Below, one piece after another: positions 27,776 through 38,942 of a stretch of DNA of 64,000 nucleotides. The stretch covers positions 1,116,001 to 1,180,000 of the forward strand of contig NZ_JADBED010000001.1 in the NCBI RefSeq assembly GCF_014873955.1, written 5' to 3'. The notes beneath the pieces are model-generated. The model did not search any database. It was not told the origin of the DNA and saw only the letters and a program-made list of their open reading frames with translations. Within the stretch, counting starts at the first letter, position 1. Each line of letters starts with the position of its first letter. Position numbers and translations under genes: made by a program. Source of the DNA: Nesterenkonia lutea. Lineage in GTDB: Bacteria; Actinomycetota; Actinomycetes; Actinomycetales; Micrococcaceae.

Positions 27776-29377
27776 CTATGTGGTCACTGCATCACTAGAT
27801 GTTGTGGTCTGGGTCTCGGATTCGATCCAGTCGAAGGACCGCGTGACCGCCTTGCGCCACTGCTTCATCCGCCGGGTGCGCTCCTGCTGGTCCCAGGTGG
27901 GGACCCAGCGCCTGTCCTCGCTCCAGTTCGCGACCACGTCTTCGGTGCCGTCCCAGAACCCCACTGCGATTCCAGCGGCGTAGGCGGCGCCCAGCGCCGT
28001 GGTCTCGATGACCTTGGGTCTGACCACATCGACGCCGAGGATGTCCGCCTGCAGCTGCATCAGCGTCTCGTTGACCACCATGCCGCCATCGACCTTCAGC
28101 TCTTCGAGCTCCGCGGCGGCGGAGGCGTTCATGGACTCGACCACCTCCCCGGACTGGAAGGCCACAGCCTCCAGAGCTGCGCGGCAGATGTGATCCGCGT
28201 TGACATAGCGGGTCAGGCCCACGAAGACTCCGCGCGCCTCGGGCCGCCAGTAAGGGGCAAAGAGCCCGGAGAAGGCGGGGACGATGAAGCACCCGCCGGT
28301 GTCCTGGACCCGCTTCGCGCGGGTCTCGGATTCAGCGGCGTCGGAGATGATCCCCAGGTTGTCGCGCAGCCATTGGATCAGCGAACCGGTGACGGCGATC
28401 GAACCCTCCAGTGCGTAGACCGGGTCTGCTCCCCCCAGCTGGTAGGCCACCGTGGTCAGCAGCCCACGCTCATCGCGGACGATGTCTGCCCCGGTGTTCA
28501 TCAGCATGAAATTTCCGGTGCCGTAGGTGTTCTTGCCCTGACCCGGCTCGAAGCAGGCCTGGCCGAAGGTCGCGGCATGCTGGTCCCCCAGGATGCCGGC
28601 CAGCGGCACGTCCATCACCAGCGACCGTGAGTCGCCATGGCCGTAGACCTCGGAGGAGCTGCGGATCTGCGGAAGCATCGGCACCGGGATCCCGATCTCG
28701 GCGCAGATCTCCTCATTCCAGTCCAGGGTGTCGATGTTCATCAGCAGCGTCCGTGAGGCATTGGTGACGTCGGTGAGGTGGATCCCGGTGTCCTTTCCGC
28801 CGGTCAGATTCCACAGCAGCCAGGTGTCCATGGTCCCGAAGAGAAGCTCCCCCGCCTCGGCGCGCTCGCGTGCGCCGTCGACGTGGTCCAGGATCCAACG
28901 GATCTTGGGTCCGGCGAAATAGGTGGTCAGCGGCAGTCCGGTGCGGTCCTTGAACCGGTCATAGTCTGCCGCTCCAGCCTCTCCAGACGCTCCAGCCTCT
29001 CCGGACTCCCCCGCCTCAGCAGCGCCGGCGCGGGCGAGCTCGTCGCAGATCCCCTGGGTGCGGATGTCCTGCCAGACGATCGCGCGGTGCACGGGACGCC
29101 CGGTGGCCCGGTCCCAGACCACGGTGGTCTCCCGCTGGTTGGTGAGCCCCACGGCGGCCAGCTGGTGCTTGCTGATATCAGCATCGGCCAGGGCACGCCC
29201 GATCACCTCCCGGGTGTTCCTCCAGATCTCCATCGCATCGTGCTCCACCCAGCCGGCCTGGGGAAAGTGCTGTTCATGCTCTTTCTGACTGCTGCCCACG
29301 GACTCCGCGGCATGGTTGAAGATCACCGCGCGGGTGGAGGTGGTCCCCTGATCCACGGACAGGACGAACTGTTCCAT
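27776..29377 (-). CDS. glpK: glycerol kinase
   Basis: FGGY-family kinase of 533 residues that phosphorylates glycerol to glycerol-3-phosphate. N-terminal DQGTTSTRAVIFN, the substrate motif RETTVVWDRATGRPVHRAIVWQD, and the FGGY signatures YGTGNFMLMNTG and KVDGGMVVNETLMQLQADIL are present. An Ala/Gly/Glu-rich insertion (AGAAEAGESGEAGASGEAGAA, two 18-bp repeats at 28971-29006) lies around residue 120, before DYDRFKDRTGLPL, where most GlpK proteins have only a few residues. Its start directly follows the glpD stop... in coordinates glpK is upstream of no gap: glpK begins at 29377 and glpD ends at 29378, so the two abut. Confidence 0.95.
   Translation of the reverse strand: MEQFVLSVDQGTTSTRAVIFNHAAESVGSSQKEHEQHFPQAGWVEHDAMEIWRNTREVIGRALADADISKHQLAAVGLTNQRETTVVWDRATGRPVHRAIVWQDIRTQGICDELARAGAAEAGESGEAGASGEAGAADYDRFKDRTGLPLTTYFAGPKIRWILDHVDGARERAEAGELLFGTMDTWLLWNLTGGKDTGIHLTDVTNASRTLLMNIDTLDWNEEICAEIGIPVPMLPQIRSSSEVYGHGDSRSLVMDVPLAGILGDQHAATFGQACFEPGQGKNTYGTGNFMLMNTGADIVRDERGLLTTVAYQLGGADPVYALEGSIAVTGSLIQWLRDNLGIISDAAESETRAKRVQDTGGCFIVPAFSGLFAPYWRPEARGVFVGLTRYVNADHICRAALEAVAFQSGEVVESMNASAAAELEELKVDGGMVVNETLMQLQADILGVDVVRPKVIETTALGAAYAAGIAVGFWDGTEDVVANWSEDRRWVPTWDQQERTRRMKQWRKAVTRSFDWIESETQTTTSSDAVTT
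28971..29006. repeat. two 18-bp tandem repeats inside glpK
   Basis: Units at 28971-28988 and 28989-29006 (GCTCCAGCCTCTCCAGAC type) differ at one base. They encode a repeated GEAGAS/GEAGAA hexapeptide in a loop insertion of glycerol kinase. Confidence 0.85.
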
Positions 29378-31216
<1,839 letters not shown>

Positions 31217-31401
31217 TGATCGCCTCCTTGATCGCTGTGCATCCAGACTATCCGTCGGCCTCGATCCGTCGCTCGGACAGAAACCGTCGGGGGACTTCAC
31301 AGACTGGGCACCTAGGGTCGAGAATCGAACCACCGGTCCCATGATCGGAGTCGCGCAGCGTCGCGTTGACGAGTTCCTGACCCTCGAGGAGATCCTTCCC
31401 C

Positions 31402-32445
31402 ATGTCCCCTGGACGCGCTCCGGCCCCTGACAGTCAGTTTCTCCCGTCCGAGGGGGTTTCGGGCGCGGCCTCCCTGCACGGCGAGGGGCGCAAGCGCGGC
31501 GGCAGAGATCTCACCCGGCATCGGCCCGCCGCGCGGGACCGGCAGGGCAGCACCAGAGAGACCGGCAGCAGGTCCGCGGAGGACGGCCGGGACGTCGGGG
31601 GCAACGTATATCAGCAGCTGGTCTCCCAGCTTCACAGCAGCTCGGGGAACACGGGCGAGGATGTGGCCGTGCGGATGGCCGACATCAGGCGTCAGCTCAC
31701 CGAGTTCCAGCTGCACTACAAGTTCGGCATGGACGAGGTCCTGACCAAGATCAACGTGCTGCGCGAGGAGTTCGAGCACACGCGCGACTACTCACCGATC
31801 GAACATGTGAACTACCGGCTCAAGTCCCTGGACCGGATCCTCGACAAGGTCCAGCGCTACGGGTGTGAACCCACGCTGGAGAGCATCCGGCACTCCATCC
31901 GGGATATCGCCGGGATCCGGATCACCTGCTCCTTCGTCTCCGACGCCTACTGGGTCGCGGAGATGCTGTGCAGCCAGCCGGATCTGCGCGTGGTGGAGGT
32001 CAAGGACTACATCAGCAAGCCCAAGGTGAACGGGTATCAGAGCCTGCACGTTATCGTCCAGGTGCCCGTCTTCCTCTCCAACCGCACCGAGTTCGTCTAC
32101 GTCGAGGTGCAGATCCGCACGGTGGCCATGGACTTCTGGGCCTCCCTGGAACACAAGATCTACTACACCTACGACGGCGAGGTCCCCGGTGACATCCTGG
32201 ACGAGCTGCGTGACGCCGCGGTCCAGGCGGCGGCGCTGGATGCGCAGATGGCCTCGATCAGGGACCGCGTGACCGCGCTGAAGGACCAGGCTCCGGTCTC
32301 CGGTCAGGGCGCCACGGGACCGACTCCCAGCGATCGTGCGACCGCGGGGCCCTGGTTCCCCTCGGATGACCCCATGGGCACCACCTGGAAATGGGAGGAC
32401 ATCGCCAGGCACGCAGGCGGATCCGACGAGGCCCCGCAGAACTAG
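31402..32445 (+). CDS. small alarmone synthetase (RelA/SpoT synthetase domain only)
   Basis: Protein of 347 residues carrying a (p)ppGpp synthetase domain without hydrolase, TGS or ACT domains. The core runs from about residue 95 to 270: YRLKSLDRILDKVQRYG, SIRDIAGIRITCSF, the substrate loop YISKPKVNGYQSLHVIV and EVQIRTVAMDFWASLEHKIYY, all typical of RelQ/RelS-type enzymes. The first 75 residues are a disordered basic leader. It would make (p)ppGpp or pGpp from GTP/GDP/GMP and ATP under local control. It diverges from glpD and converges on thiD. Confidence 0.9.
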   Translation: MSPGRAPAPDSQFLPSEGVSGAASLHGEGRKRGGRDLTRHRPAARDRQGSTRETGSRSAEDGRDVGGNVYQQLVSQLHSSSGNTGEDVAVRMADIRRQLTEFQLHYKFGMDEVLTKINVLREEFEHTRDYSPIEHVNYRLKSLDRILDKVQRYGCEPTLESIRHSIRDIAGIRITCSFVSDAYWVAEMLCSQPDLRVVEVKDYISKPKVNGYQSLHVIVQVPVFLSNRTEFVYVEVQIRTVAMDFWASLEHKIYYTYDGEVPGDILDELRDAAVQAAALDAQMASIRDRVTALKDQAPVSGQGATGPTPSDRATAGPWFPSDDPMGTTWKWEDIARHAGGSDEAPQN

Positions 32446-32467
32446 CCCGGACCGCGGGGGTTCCGGC

Positions 32468-33331
32468 TCAGCGCCACAGCTCGGCGAAGTGCTGGATGGG
32501 GCCGTGTCCGTGGCCCACGTCCAGGCTCCGGGACTCCTCCAGCGCGGCGGTCATCCAGTCCTTCACCACGGGCAGGGCCTCGGTCCAGTCGAGTCCGCGA
32601 GCGGCCAGGGCGGCCAGCGCCGCTGAGACGGAGCATCCGGTGCCGTGGGTGTTCTTCGTGTGGATCCGCGGCGAGGTGAACTGCTCCTCGCTCGGTCGCG
32701 CACCCTCGTCGGCGGGGAAGACCAGCGTGTCCACGACGAGCTCCTGCGCAGAGGCGTCGTCCAGGTGTCCGCCCTTGGCCAGCACCACCACCCGGTGCAG
32801 GTCTGCCACCCTGCGTGCCTGAGTGATGAGCTCCTCGGGATCCCTCGCCGCTTCCCCGTCGGCGAGCAGCGCCAGCTCCGGGACATTGGGCGTGATCAGA
32901 TCCGCCCGGTGCAGAAAATCGATGAGCGCCGATTCGGCGGCGCTGTCCAGCAGCCGGTCGCCGGAGGTGGCGACCATGACGGGATCCAGGACGAGCAGCG
33001 GCGGGGCCGAGGTGCCGTCCCAGGTGGCGTCGAGCCAGTCCCCCACGGCGGTGATGACCTCCGCGGTGCCGAGCATGCCGATCTTGATCGCATCGATGGC
33101 GACATCGTCGGAGACTGCGTCGAGCTGGGCGCGCAGAAAGCTCACCGGCGGCAGATGGATCTCCCGCACGCCCTGGGTGTTCTGCGCGACCAGGGCCGTC
33201 ACGACGCACATCCCGTAGCCGCGATGGGCTGCGAAGCTCTTCAGATCGGCCTGTATCCCGGCACCGCCGGTGGGGTCGGTTCCGGCGATGGACAGGAGGT
33301 TCGGAACGCTGCGCGGCGACGTGGTGCTCAT
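32468..33331 (-). CDS. thiD: hydroxymethylpyrimidine/phosphomethylpyrimidine kinase
   Basis: Ribokinase-fold kinase of 287 residues that phosphorylates HMP and HMP-P in thiamine synthesis and salvage. N-terminal SIAGTDPTGGAGIQADLKSF is the ThiD signature (TDPTGG in place of SDPSGG), DPVMVATSGDRLL follows, and the ATP-site/catalytic motif is THGTGCSVSAALAA. No other thi gene is adjacent and no TPP riboswitch was seen in the 70 bp upstream, so salvage is a reasonable role. Confidence 0.93.
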   Translation of the reverse strand: MSTTSPRSVPNLLSIAGTDPTGGAGIQADLKSFAAHRGYGMCVVTALVAQNTQGVREIHLPPVSFLRAQLDAVSDDVAIDAIKIGMLGTAEVITAVGDWLDATWDGTSAPPLLVLDPVMVATSGDRLLDSAAESALIDFLHRADLITPNVPELALLADGEAARDPEELITQARRVADLHRVVVLAKGGHLDDASAQELVVDTLVFPADEGARPSEEQFTSPRIHTKNTHGTGCSVSAALAALAARGLDWTEALPVVKDWMTAALEESRSLDVGHGHGPIQHFAELWR

Positions 33332-33401
33332 GGCCCCATGCTAATCGCCCGGAACCCGACTCCAGCCCCGTCCACTCCGGTCCAGTCCGGTCCAGCCGCC
33401 T

Positions 33402-35198
33402 TCAGTCCAGCACCGAGTAGGCGCCGACCCTGCGGTCATCGACGGCGCCGGTGATCTCTCCGGTGTCATAGTCCACCTCCAGCGCCTGGACCGAGCCGAA
33501 TCCGCCCCACTCGTCGGGCCAGACCTGGAGCTCCCAGCCGAGATCCTCGAGCTCCTGCCTGGTCTGTGCGGCGGGCTCGTCATCCACGAAGAGCGTGCTG
33601 GTCTGGTCGTCGAGACGGAAGCGGAGCCCGTCGAAGGACTCCTGCAGCGAGGCGCCATGGAGTCCCCACTGGGTGAGGACCGTGCCCATGATGTTCAGGA
33701 TCTGATTGCCGCCAGGAGTGCCGATGCCGAGCACCGGGCGCTGCTGATCGTCGACGATGATCGTCGGCATCGACCAGGTGACCGACCGGCGTCCCGGTTC
33801 GGGACGGTTCGCCGGGGAGTCCACGGCCTCGAAACGGCTGAGCTGGTTGTTCAGGAAGAAGCCGTTCGTGGTCTCACCCGCTCCCCAGAAGTTCGTGAGG
33901 GTGTTGGTCATCGAGACCATGATGCCGTCGTCGTCCACCACCGAGATGTGGGTGGTGTTGGCATCGATCGGGGCGCGGCCTGCCGCCGTCGTCTGTCGCT
34001 CCTGCTGCTCTTGTTCCTGCTGCTGGTCTTGCGCGTCCTGCTCGGCGGGCAGGGAGGAGAGGTCGATCTGCGCGTTGGCCTCCGGATCGGTGATCTCCTC
34101 GGTCGGGACCTCCACAAAGGCGGGATCGCCGAGCTGGGTGAGCACGGTCGCCTCCGCCACCAGCCAGGCATCCGAGAGCGTCTCGATGTACTCAGCGGAA
34201 TCGGGCTCCATCTCAGCGATGCCCTGGGCCTCCGCCACCTGCAGCAGCTGCACGAGGGCCACACCAGGCAGCGCGGGTGCGGCCGCGAGCACGCCGTAGT
34301 CTCCGAACTCGCCGGAGACCGGGTCCGAGAGCGTGACCTCGTACTGTGCGAGGGTCTGCTCATCGATGCCTTCGACCTGGGTCAGCTCCTGCACCAGGCT
34401 GCCGGTGTAGAAGGCCTCCCAGCCCTCCCCGGCCAGGGTCTCGAGAGTGGAGGCCAGCTCGGTCTGCACGAGCTGCTCTCCGGCCGCCAGCGGCTCGCCG
34501 TCGGCCTCGAAGGGCTCGACCCCTTCGATGGCCTCGGGCCCGAGGTCCTCGGTCATGCGGGTCGCCAGGAAGTCGTAGACCTCGAAGCCCTCTGCCGCCA
34601 GCTGCTGGGCCGGCTCGAGGAGCTGATCCCAGTCCAGGCTTCCGTGCTCCTCGTGGAGTCGTCCCATGCCGGCGACGAATCCGGGCACCCCAACCCCGGT
34701 CTCTGGGATCTCCCCGTCCACGCCCACCTCTTCGCGATAGTCGTAGAACAAGGGGTCCCCTTCCTGACCGGCGATGACCACCGAGCCGCCCCCGCCCAGA
34801 CCGGAGGCGTAGGGCTCCACCACGCCCATGGCGAAGGCGGTGGCGATCGCGGCGTCCACGGAGTTTCCACCCTCGGCCAGCACGTCCTCCCCGACCTGGA
34901 CCGCCAGCTCATTGCCGGCGCTGACGCCCTGCTGAGACAGGACCTCCTCCGCAGGTTCGGGGGCACTGGTCGGCTCGGCGGGCTCCTCGCTCGGCGCCGG
35001 GGGCGGGGGCGGCTCCTCTTCTGCGGCACAGGAGACGAGCAGGCCCAGCGTGGCGAGAAGGGCCGCACCGCGTCCGACGCGGCTGAATCTCGGAGCACTG
35101 AACCCGCCGAGGCCGGGGCCCTGTCGCCTGGGTCCGGGACGCCTGTCTCCGGGCCGGCCGGCGTCATCGGTGTGCGGATGGAAGTTCTGTGGCTGCAT
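33402..35198 (-). CDS. ggt: gamma-glutamyltransferase, lipoprotein
   Basis: Secreted N-terminal-nucleophile hydrolase of 598 residues that cleaves gamma-glutamyl bonds of glutathione-like compounds. A long basic N-terminus leads to a signal helix and lipobox (LLVSC, Cys57), then an acidic Pro-rich linker, so the mature enzyme is probably membrane-anchored outside the cell. The autoprocessing site is NTTHISVVD; Thr415 would become the N-terminal nucleophile of a 184-residue small subunit. NNQLSRFE and GIGTPGGNQILN are the expected substrate-binding blocks. The Gln/Glu-rich stretch just before the cleavage site (DAQDQQQEQEQQERQ) is unusual. Confidence 0.9.
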   Translation of the reverse strand: MQPQNFHPHTDDAGRPGDRRPGPRRQGPGLGGFSAPRFSRVGRGAALLATLGLLVSCAAEEEPPPPPAPSEEPAEPTSAPEPAEEVLSQQGVSAGNELAVQVGEDVLAEGGNSVDAAIATAFAMGVVEPYASGLGGGGSVVIAGQEGDPLFYDYREEVGVDGEIPETGVGVPGFVAGMGRLHEEHGSLDWDQLLEPAQQLAAEGFEVYDFLATRMTEDLGPEAIEGVEPFEADGEPLAAGEQLVQTELASTLETLAGEGWEAFYTGSLVQELTQVEGIDEQTLAQYEVTLSDPVSGEFGDYGVLAAAPALPGVALVQLLQVAEAQGIAEMEPDSAEYIETLSDAWLVAEATVLTQLGDPAFVEVPTEEITDPEANAQIDLSSLPAEQDAQDQQQEQEQQERQTTAAGRAPIDANTTHISVVDDDGIMVSMTNTLTNFWGAGETTNGFFLNNQLSRFEAVDSPANRPEPGRRSVTWSMPTIIVDDQQRPVLGIGTPGGNQILNIMGTVLTQWGLHGASLQESFDGLRFRLDDQTSTLFVDDEPAAQTRQELEDLGWELQVWPDEWGGFGSVQALEVDYDTGEITGAVDDRRVGAYSVLD

Positions 35199-35210
35199 GT
35201 CTCGTCTCCC

Positions 35211-36371
35211 TCAGGAAGGCGTCGGCTTCTGCTCCATGGATGTTCCGGGCTTGGCCCGCCGCGGATAGGGGCGGGCGTACTGCCTTCGGCGGTGGCGTTC
35301 CGGCAGTCGGTAGTGCACACGCAGGAACCCCGGAGCTTTGCGCAGCAAAGCTTCCAGCGGTCCGTAGCGCAGGTTGGCGATCCATACGACGGCGAAGAGG
35401 ATCAGTGCCAGCATGATCGCACAGCTGATCAGCAGCCCCTCCACGGGCTCCTGCGGACCCGGGTGGATGAGCAGAGCGATGATCACCAGGTGGGTGGTAT
35501 AGGCGGTGAGCGGCATCTGACCCACCGCGACCAGCAGGCGGATCCGTTGGTTGAAGTGCGGCACCACGAGAAGCAGAATGCCGAGCACCATCACAGCTGT
35601 CCCGCTGGCACTGATCAGCCACAGCGGCATCTGCGAATGTCCCACCGCGGAGATCAGCCGGTCGAAGTCAACATCGCTGGTATCGGGCTGACCCAGCACG
35701 CCGATGAGCACCTGCGAGGCCCCAAACGCACCGAATCCGGCGATCGCCCCGATGTAGACGAGTCTCCACTGGATCTTGGCGCTGCCCAGGGGCTGGCGCC
35801 CGAGCCATACCCCGAGGAAGAAGGGAGCGATCCATACGACCAACGGATAGGGGCCCGAGATGACGATGGCGGAGGCTATCTCGAACGGTGAATCGCCAAG
35901 CTGGGCGGGGTCGATATGGAAGTCCGTGGACTGTCTGGTCAGGATCCAGAGCACCGGGCCCAGCAACGCCGAAGCCGTGGCCGACCAGAACAACCACCGG
36001 GTGGGCATCTTGACCATGAACGCTGCGAGAAAGAACAGCGCGGCATAGGTCGGGAGGATCACATTGACGCCATGGTCCAGGGCCTGCAGTCCCAGTCCCA
36101 GCGCCAGCAGCAGCAATCCGCGCCACAGCAGGGTGCTGCGTCGAGTGATGCCCTTGGTGAGTGCGCGGCGGGCCAGAAAGCTGACTCCGATGCCGGCGAG
36201 CACCACGAACAGTATGGACGCCCGCCCGTTCAGTGCGCGGACGATCCATGAGGCCCAGCCGTCAGTGTTGTAGGGACCCACATTGACGATGATCATGCCG
36301 AAGATGGCCGCAGCACGGGCGACATCGAGAGCATACAGACGACTCAGTCCGCGAGCTTGGGGGCTCAGCAT
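35211..36371 (-). CDS. DUF418/HGSNAT-like multi-pass membrane protein
   Basis: Integral membrane protein of 386 residues with about ten hydrophobic helices. The N-terminal RLYALDVARAAAIFGMIIVNVG matches the opening motif of the heparan-alpha-glucosaminide N-acetyltransferase/DUF1624-DUF418 superfamily. The second half carries the DUF418-like QMPLTAYTTHLVIIALL segment and ends in a basic cytoplasmic tail. Members transfer acyl groups across the membrane or are uncharacterised; a cell-envelope acylation role is possible given the glycosyltransferases nearby, but unproven. It lies 12 bp before ggt on the same strand. Confidence 0.75.
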   Translation of the reverse strand: MLSPQARGLSRLYALDVARAAAIFGMIIVNVGPYNTDGWASWIVRALNGRASILFVVLAGIGVSFLARRALTKGITRRSTLLWRGLLLLALGLGLQALDHGVNVILPTYAALFFLAAFMVKMPTRWLFWSATASALLGPVLWILTRQSTDFHIDPAQLGDSPFEIASAIVISGPYPLVVWIAPFFLGVWLGRQPLGSAKIQWRLVYIGAIAGFGAFGASQVLIGVLGQPDTSDVDFDRLISAVGHSQMPLWLISASGTAVMVLGILLLVVPHFNQRIRLLVAVGQMPLTAYTTHLVIIALLIHPGPQEPVEGLLISCAIMLALILFAVVWIANLRYGPLEALLRKAPGFLRVHYRLPERHRRRQYARPYPRRAKPGTSMEQKPTPS

Positions 36372-36502
36372 GCGGCAGGGTCCTCCTAGCCCGGACGGTC
36401 AGGTACCTCAAAACTGTACCCCCTCTCCAGGAGGTCCGCGGCGGGGGTGCCCGGCCAGACACAGCTGCCCAGCGGCTGGCGCCGCTCAGGGCATGGGCCC
36501 GG

Positions 36503-37735
36503 TCACAGAAGGACCCAGCCGATGAGTCCAGCCGCGACCACCACGGCCCAGGCAGGGACGCGCCAGCTGTTCAGCGCCAGGAACGCCCCTATCGCGAGCA
36601 CCAGGGACCCGATGCCCACCTGGAGCACCCCGGTGGTGAACACCGGGGTGTACAGCGCGGCGGCCAGGATGCCCACCACCCCCGCATTGACACCCAGAAG
36701 GACCTTCTGTGCACGGCTGTCGCTGCGCAGACGCTCCCAGAACGGCACGGCGGCCAGGACCAGCAGCCCAGCGGGGAGGAAGATCGCCAGCACCGCGACG
36801 ACGGCGCCCGCGAGCCCGCCCGAGCTGGAGGCGCCGAGGAAGCCGGCGAAGGTGAACAGCGGACCGGGCACCGCCTGTGCGGCCCCGTAGCCGGCCAGGA
36901 AGACCTCAGCGTCGACTATCTGCGGCACGGTCTCGGACTGCAGCAGCGGCAGGACCACATGACCGCCGCCGAAGACCAGCGCACCCGCGCGGTAGAAGGA
37001 GTCGGTGAGGGACATCCAGACGCCGCCGCTGATCGCGGCGAGCACCGGCAGAGCGGCGAGCAGCACCAGGAAGAGGCTCAGCGAGAGGATCGAGACCTGG
37101 CGCGAGACCCGCACGGTGAAGGCATCGGCCTGGCCGTGCCCGGATTCGCGGGGACGCAGCCAGAGCAGTCCCGCGAGTCCGGCGGCGAGAATCGCAGCCA
37201 CCTGGATGAAGGGGTTGGGGACCAGCAGGACGATGATCATCGCCCCGACAGCGATGCTCGCCCGTGGTGCGTCCGGAGTCAGCGAGCGAGCCATGCCGAA
37301 CACGGCATGCGCGACCACCGCCACGGCGGCCGCCTTGAGCCCGTGGATCCAGCCGGCGTCGCTGAGGTCGCCGACCTGCTGGACCCCGTGGGCGAAGGCG
37401 ACCAGAAGCACCACGGAGGGCATCGTGAAGGCGAACCAGGCGGCCGCCATGCCCGCATAGCCGGCTCGCTGGAGCCCGAGCGCCATCCCGACCTGGCTGG
37501 AGGCGGGACCGGGCAGGAACTGGCACAGGGCGACCAGGTCCGCGTACGCCTTCTCGCTGAGCCAGTGACGGCGCGTGACGAAGGCCTCGCGGAAATAGGC
37601 CAGATGAGCCACCGGTCCCCCGAAGGAGGTCAGGCCGAGGCGCAGGAAGATCAGGAAGACCTCGGTCACCGTCCCTGGGTGGCGAGCCCCGGGGGCCCCG
37701 GGATCGTCGGCGGGTGTCTGCGGAGGCTGAGTCAT
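36503..37735 (-). CDS. chrA: chromate transporter (ChrA, long-chain form)
   Basis: Membrane transporter of about 410 residues with two tandem CHR halves. The first carries FGGPVAHLAYFREAFV and QFLPGPASSQVGMALG; the second FGGGHVVLPLLQSE and GYGAAQAVPGPLFTFAGFLG. The ATG at 37735 (MTQPPQTPADD) is preferred over the longer frame to 37789, although its ribosome-binding site is weak. The family exports chromate by proton or sulphate exchange; many chromosomal copies have not been tested. It stands alone between intergenic gaps of about 130 bp. Confidence 0.88.
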   Translation of the reverse strand: MTQPPQTPADDPGAPGARHPGTVTEVFLIFLRLGLTSFGGPVAHLAYFREAFVTRRHWLSEKAYADLVALCQFLPGPASSQVGMALGLQRAGYAGMAAAWFAFTMPSVVLLVAFAHGVQQVGDLSDAGWIHGLKAAAVAVVAHAVFGMARSLTPDAPRASIAVGAMIIVLLVPNPFIQVAAILAAGLAGLLWLRPRESGHGQADAFTVRVSRQVSILSLSLFLVLLAALPVLAAISGGVWMSLTDSFYRAGALVFGGGHVVLPLLQSETVPQIVDAEVFLAGYGAAQAVPGPLFTFAGFLGASSSGGLAGAVVAVLAIFLPAGLLVLAAVPFWERLRSDSRAQKVLLGVNAGVVGILAAALYTPVFTTGVLQVGIGSLVLAIGAFLALNSWRVPAWAVVVAAGLIGWVLL

Positions 37736-37871
37736 CAGCGCACACACTGGACCAGAAAGATGAACGGCAGCTGAACTCGTGTACGGCACGAGGGCAGCCG
37801 GGCGGGGTCGCCGGGTCTTGGTGCTCTCCCGCGGCCCGTGGACGGCGTCTGCGGGATCGACGAGGAGCGGC

Positions 37872-38855
37872 TCAGAGCAGCAGCCCGGCCAGCAGCGGGA
37901 GCGTGAGCAGGCAGGCCAGCGTGCTGGTCACCAGGATCGACGCCGCCAGTCGGCCGTCTCCCTCGTACTGCTGGGTGAACACGTAGACCGTGGTGGAGGA
38001 GGGCATCGCGGCGATGATGATCAGCGTGCCCGCCCAGATCGGTCCCAGCTGGGCGGCGAAGGGCAGCACCGCGAGCCAGGTGAGCAGCGGCAGCAGCAGG
38101 ATCTTGCCCACGGTGCCCAGCGCGATGGACCGCTTGGGGACGCCTCCGCTGCGGATCCCCTCGATCGCCGGGTGAAGAGCCAGTCCCACGCAGAACAGCG
38201 CCAGCGGCACGGCGGTCTGCCCCAGCAGCCCCGCTGACTCATCGACGGCGGCTGGCAGCCGCAGCGGGCCGAAGACCACCAGCAGAGCGAGTGCCATGGC
38301 GATGAAGACCGGGTTCAACAGCAGCGCCCGCTTCAGGATCGGCACTATCTGGGTGCGCAGCAGATTGCTGATGCCGCTGCGCTCCGAGTTGCCTGTCCTG
38401 TCGCGGGACTGGGCGATCGTTCGCACCAGCGGATAGCCGTTGAGGTAGATCAGATTGTGCAGCATGTGCACGATGCCCGCGGCGAGGCCCGCCTCAGGTC
38501 CGAGCACGCTGATCGCCACCGGGATCCCGAAATACCCGACGTTGCCGAAGCTGCCGGCCAGAGACGTGGCCGCCGCGCCCTCGCGGGCCCGTGGTCCGAG
38601 CAGAAAACTGGCGTAGTACAGCCCGATGGAGACCAGCGGTGTCACGACGGCGACGATCACCACTGACGCGACGGGAAAGCCCGCGGTCGGCGGGGCAGTG
38701 ACCATCGCGGTGTAGAGGAAGGTGGGGAGCGCGAAGTAGAAGAGGAAGCCGTTGAGGTGGTCCTGTCCGGCACGGAATCTGGGGATGAACCCTGCGGCGA
38801 AGCCCACGGCGATCACCAGGAACATGGGGCCGATGACCCCGAGCATCTCAAGCAC
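37872..38855 (-). CDS. AEC family transporter
   Basis: Auxin-efflux-carrier family membrane protein of 327 residues with ten predicted helices in two inverted halves. Visible markers are the broken helix GSFGNVGYFGIPVAISVLGPEAG in the first half and IIAAMPSSTTVYVFTQQYEGD in the second. Bacterial members move malate, malonate or other organic anions; the substrate is not predictable here. It sits between chrA and the glycosyltransferase cluster, all on the minus strand, without tight coupling. Confidence 0.85.
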   Translation of the reverse strand: MLEMLGVIGPMFLVIAVGFAAGFIPRFRAGQDHLNGFLFYFALPTFLYTAMVTAPPTAGFPVASVVIVAVVTPLVSIGLYYASFLLGPRAREGAAATSLAGSFGNVGYFGIPVAISVLGPEAGLAAGIVHMLHNLIYLNGYPLVRTIAQSRDRTGNSERSGISNLLRTQIVPILKRALLLNPVFIAMALALLVVFGPLRLPAAVDESAGLLGQTAVPLALFCVGLALHPAIEGIRSGGVPKRSIALGTVGKILLLPLLTWLAVLPFAAQLGPIWAGTLIIIAAMPSSTTVYVFTQQYEGDGRLAASILVTSTLACLLTLPLLAGLLL

Positions 38856-38942
38856 CGCGCCCCCGGCGAGAGAGCATCCTGCTGCGCAGGCGTCTCCGGC
38901 GTCTCCGGTTTCCCGAGCGCGGCGGACTGAGCGGGGCTGCAG

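Noticed and set aside
33332..33401. TPP riboswitch upstream of thiD
   Set aside because: The 70 bp between ggt and thiD contain short CCGGTCCAG repeats but none of the conserved THI-box elements, and would need to lie upstream on the minus strand.
33657..35891. 744-residue plus-strand frame opposite the ggt gene
   Set aside because: Mirrors the codon bias of ggt; the opposite strand encodes a complete GGT with signal peptide and nucleophile Thr.
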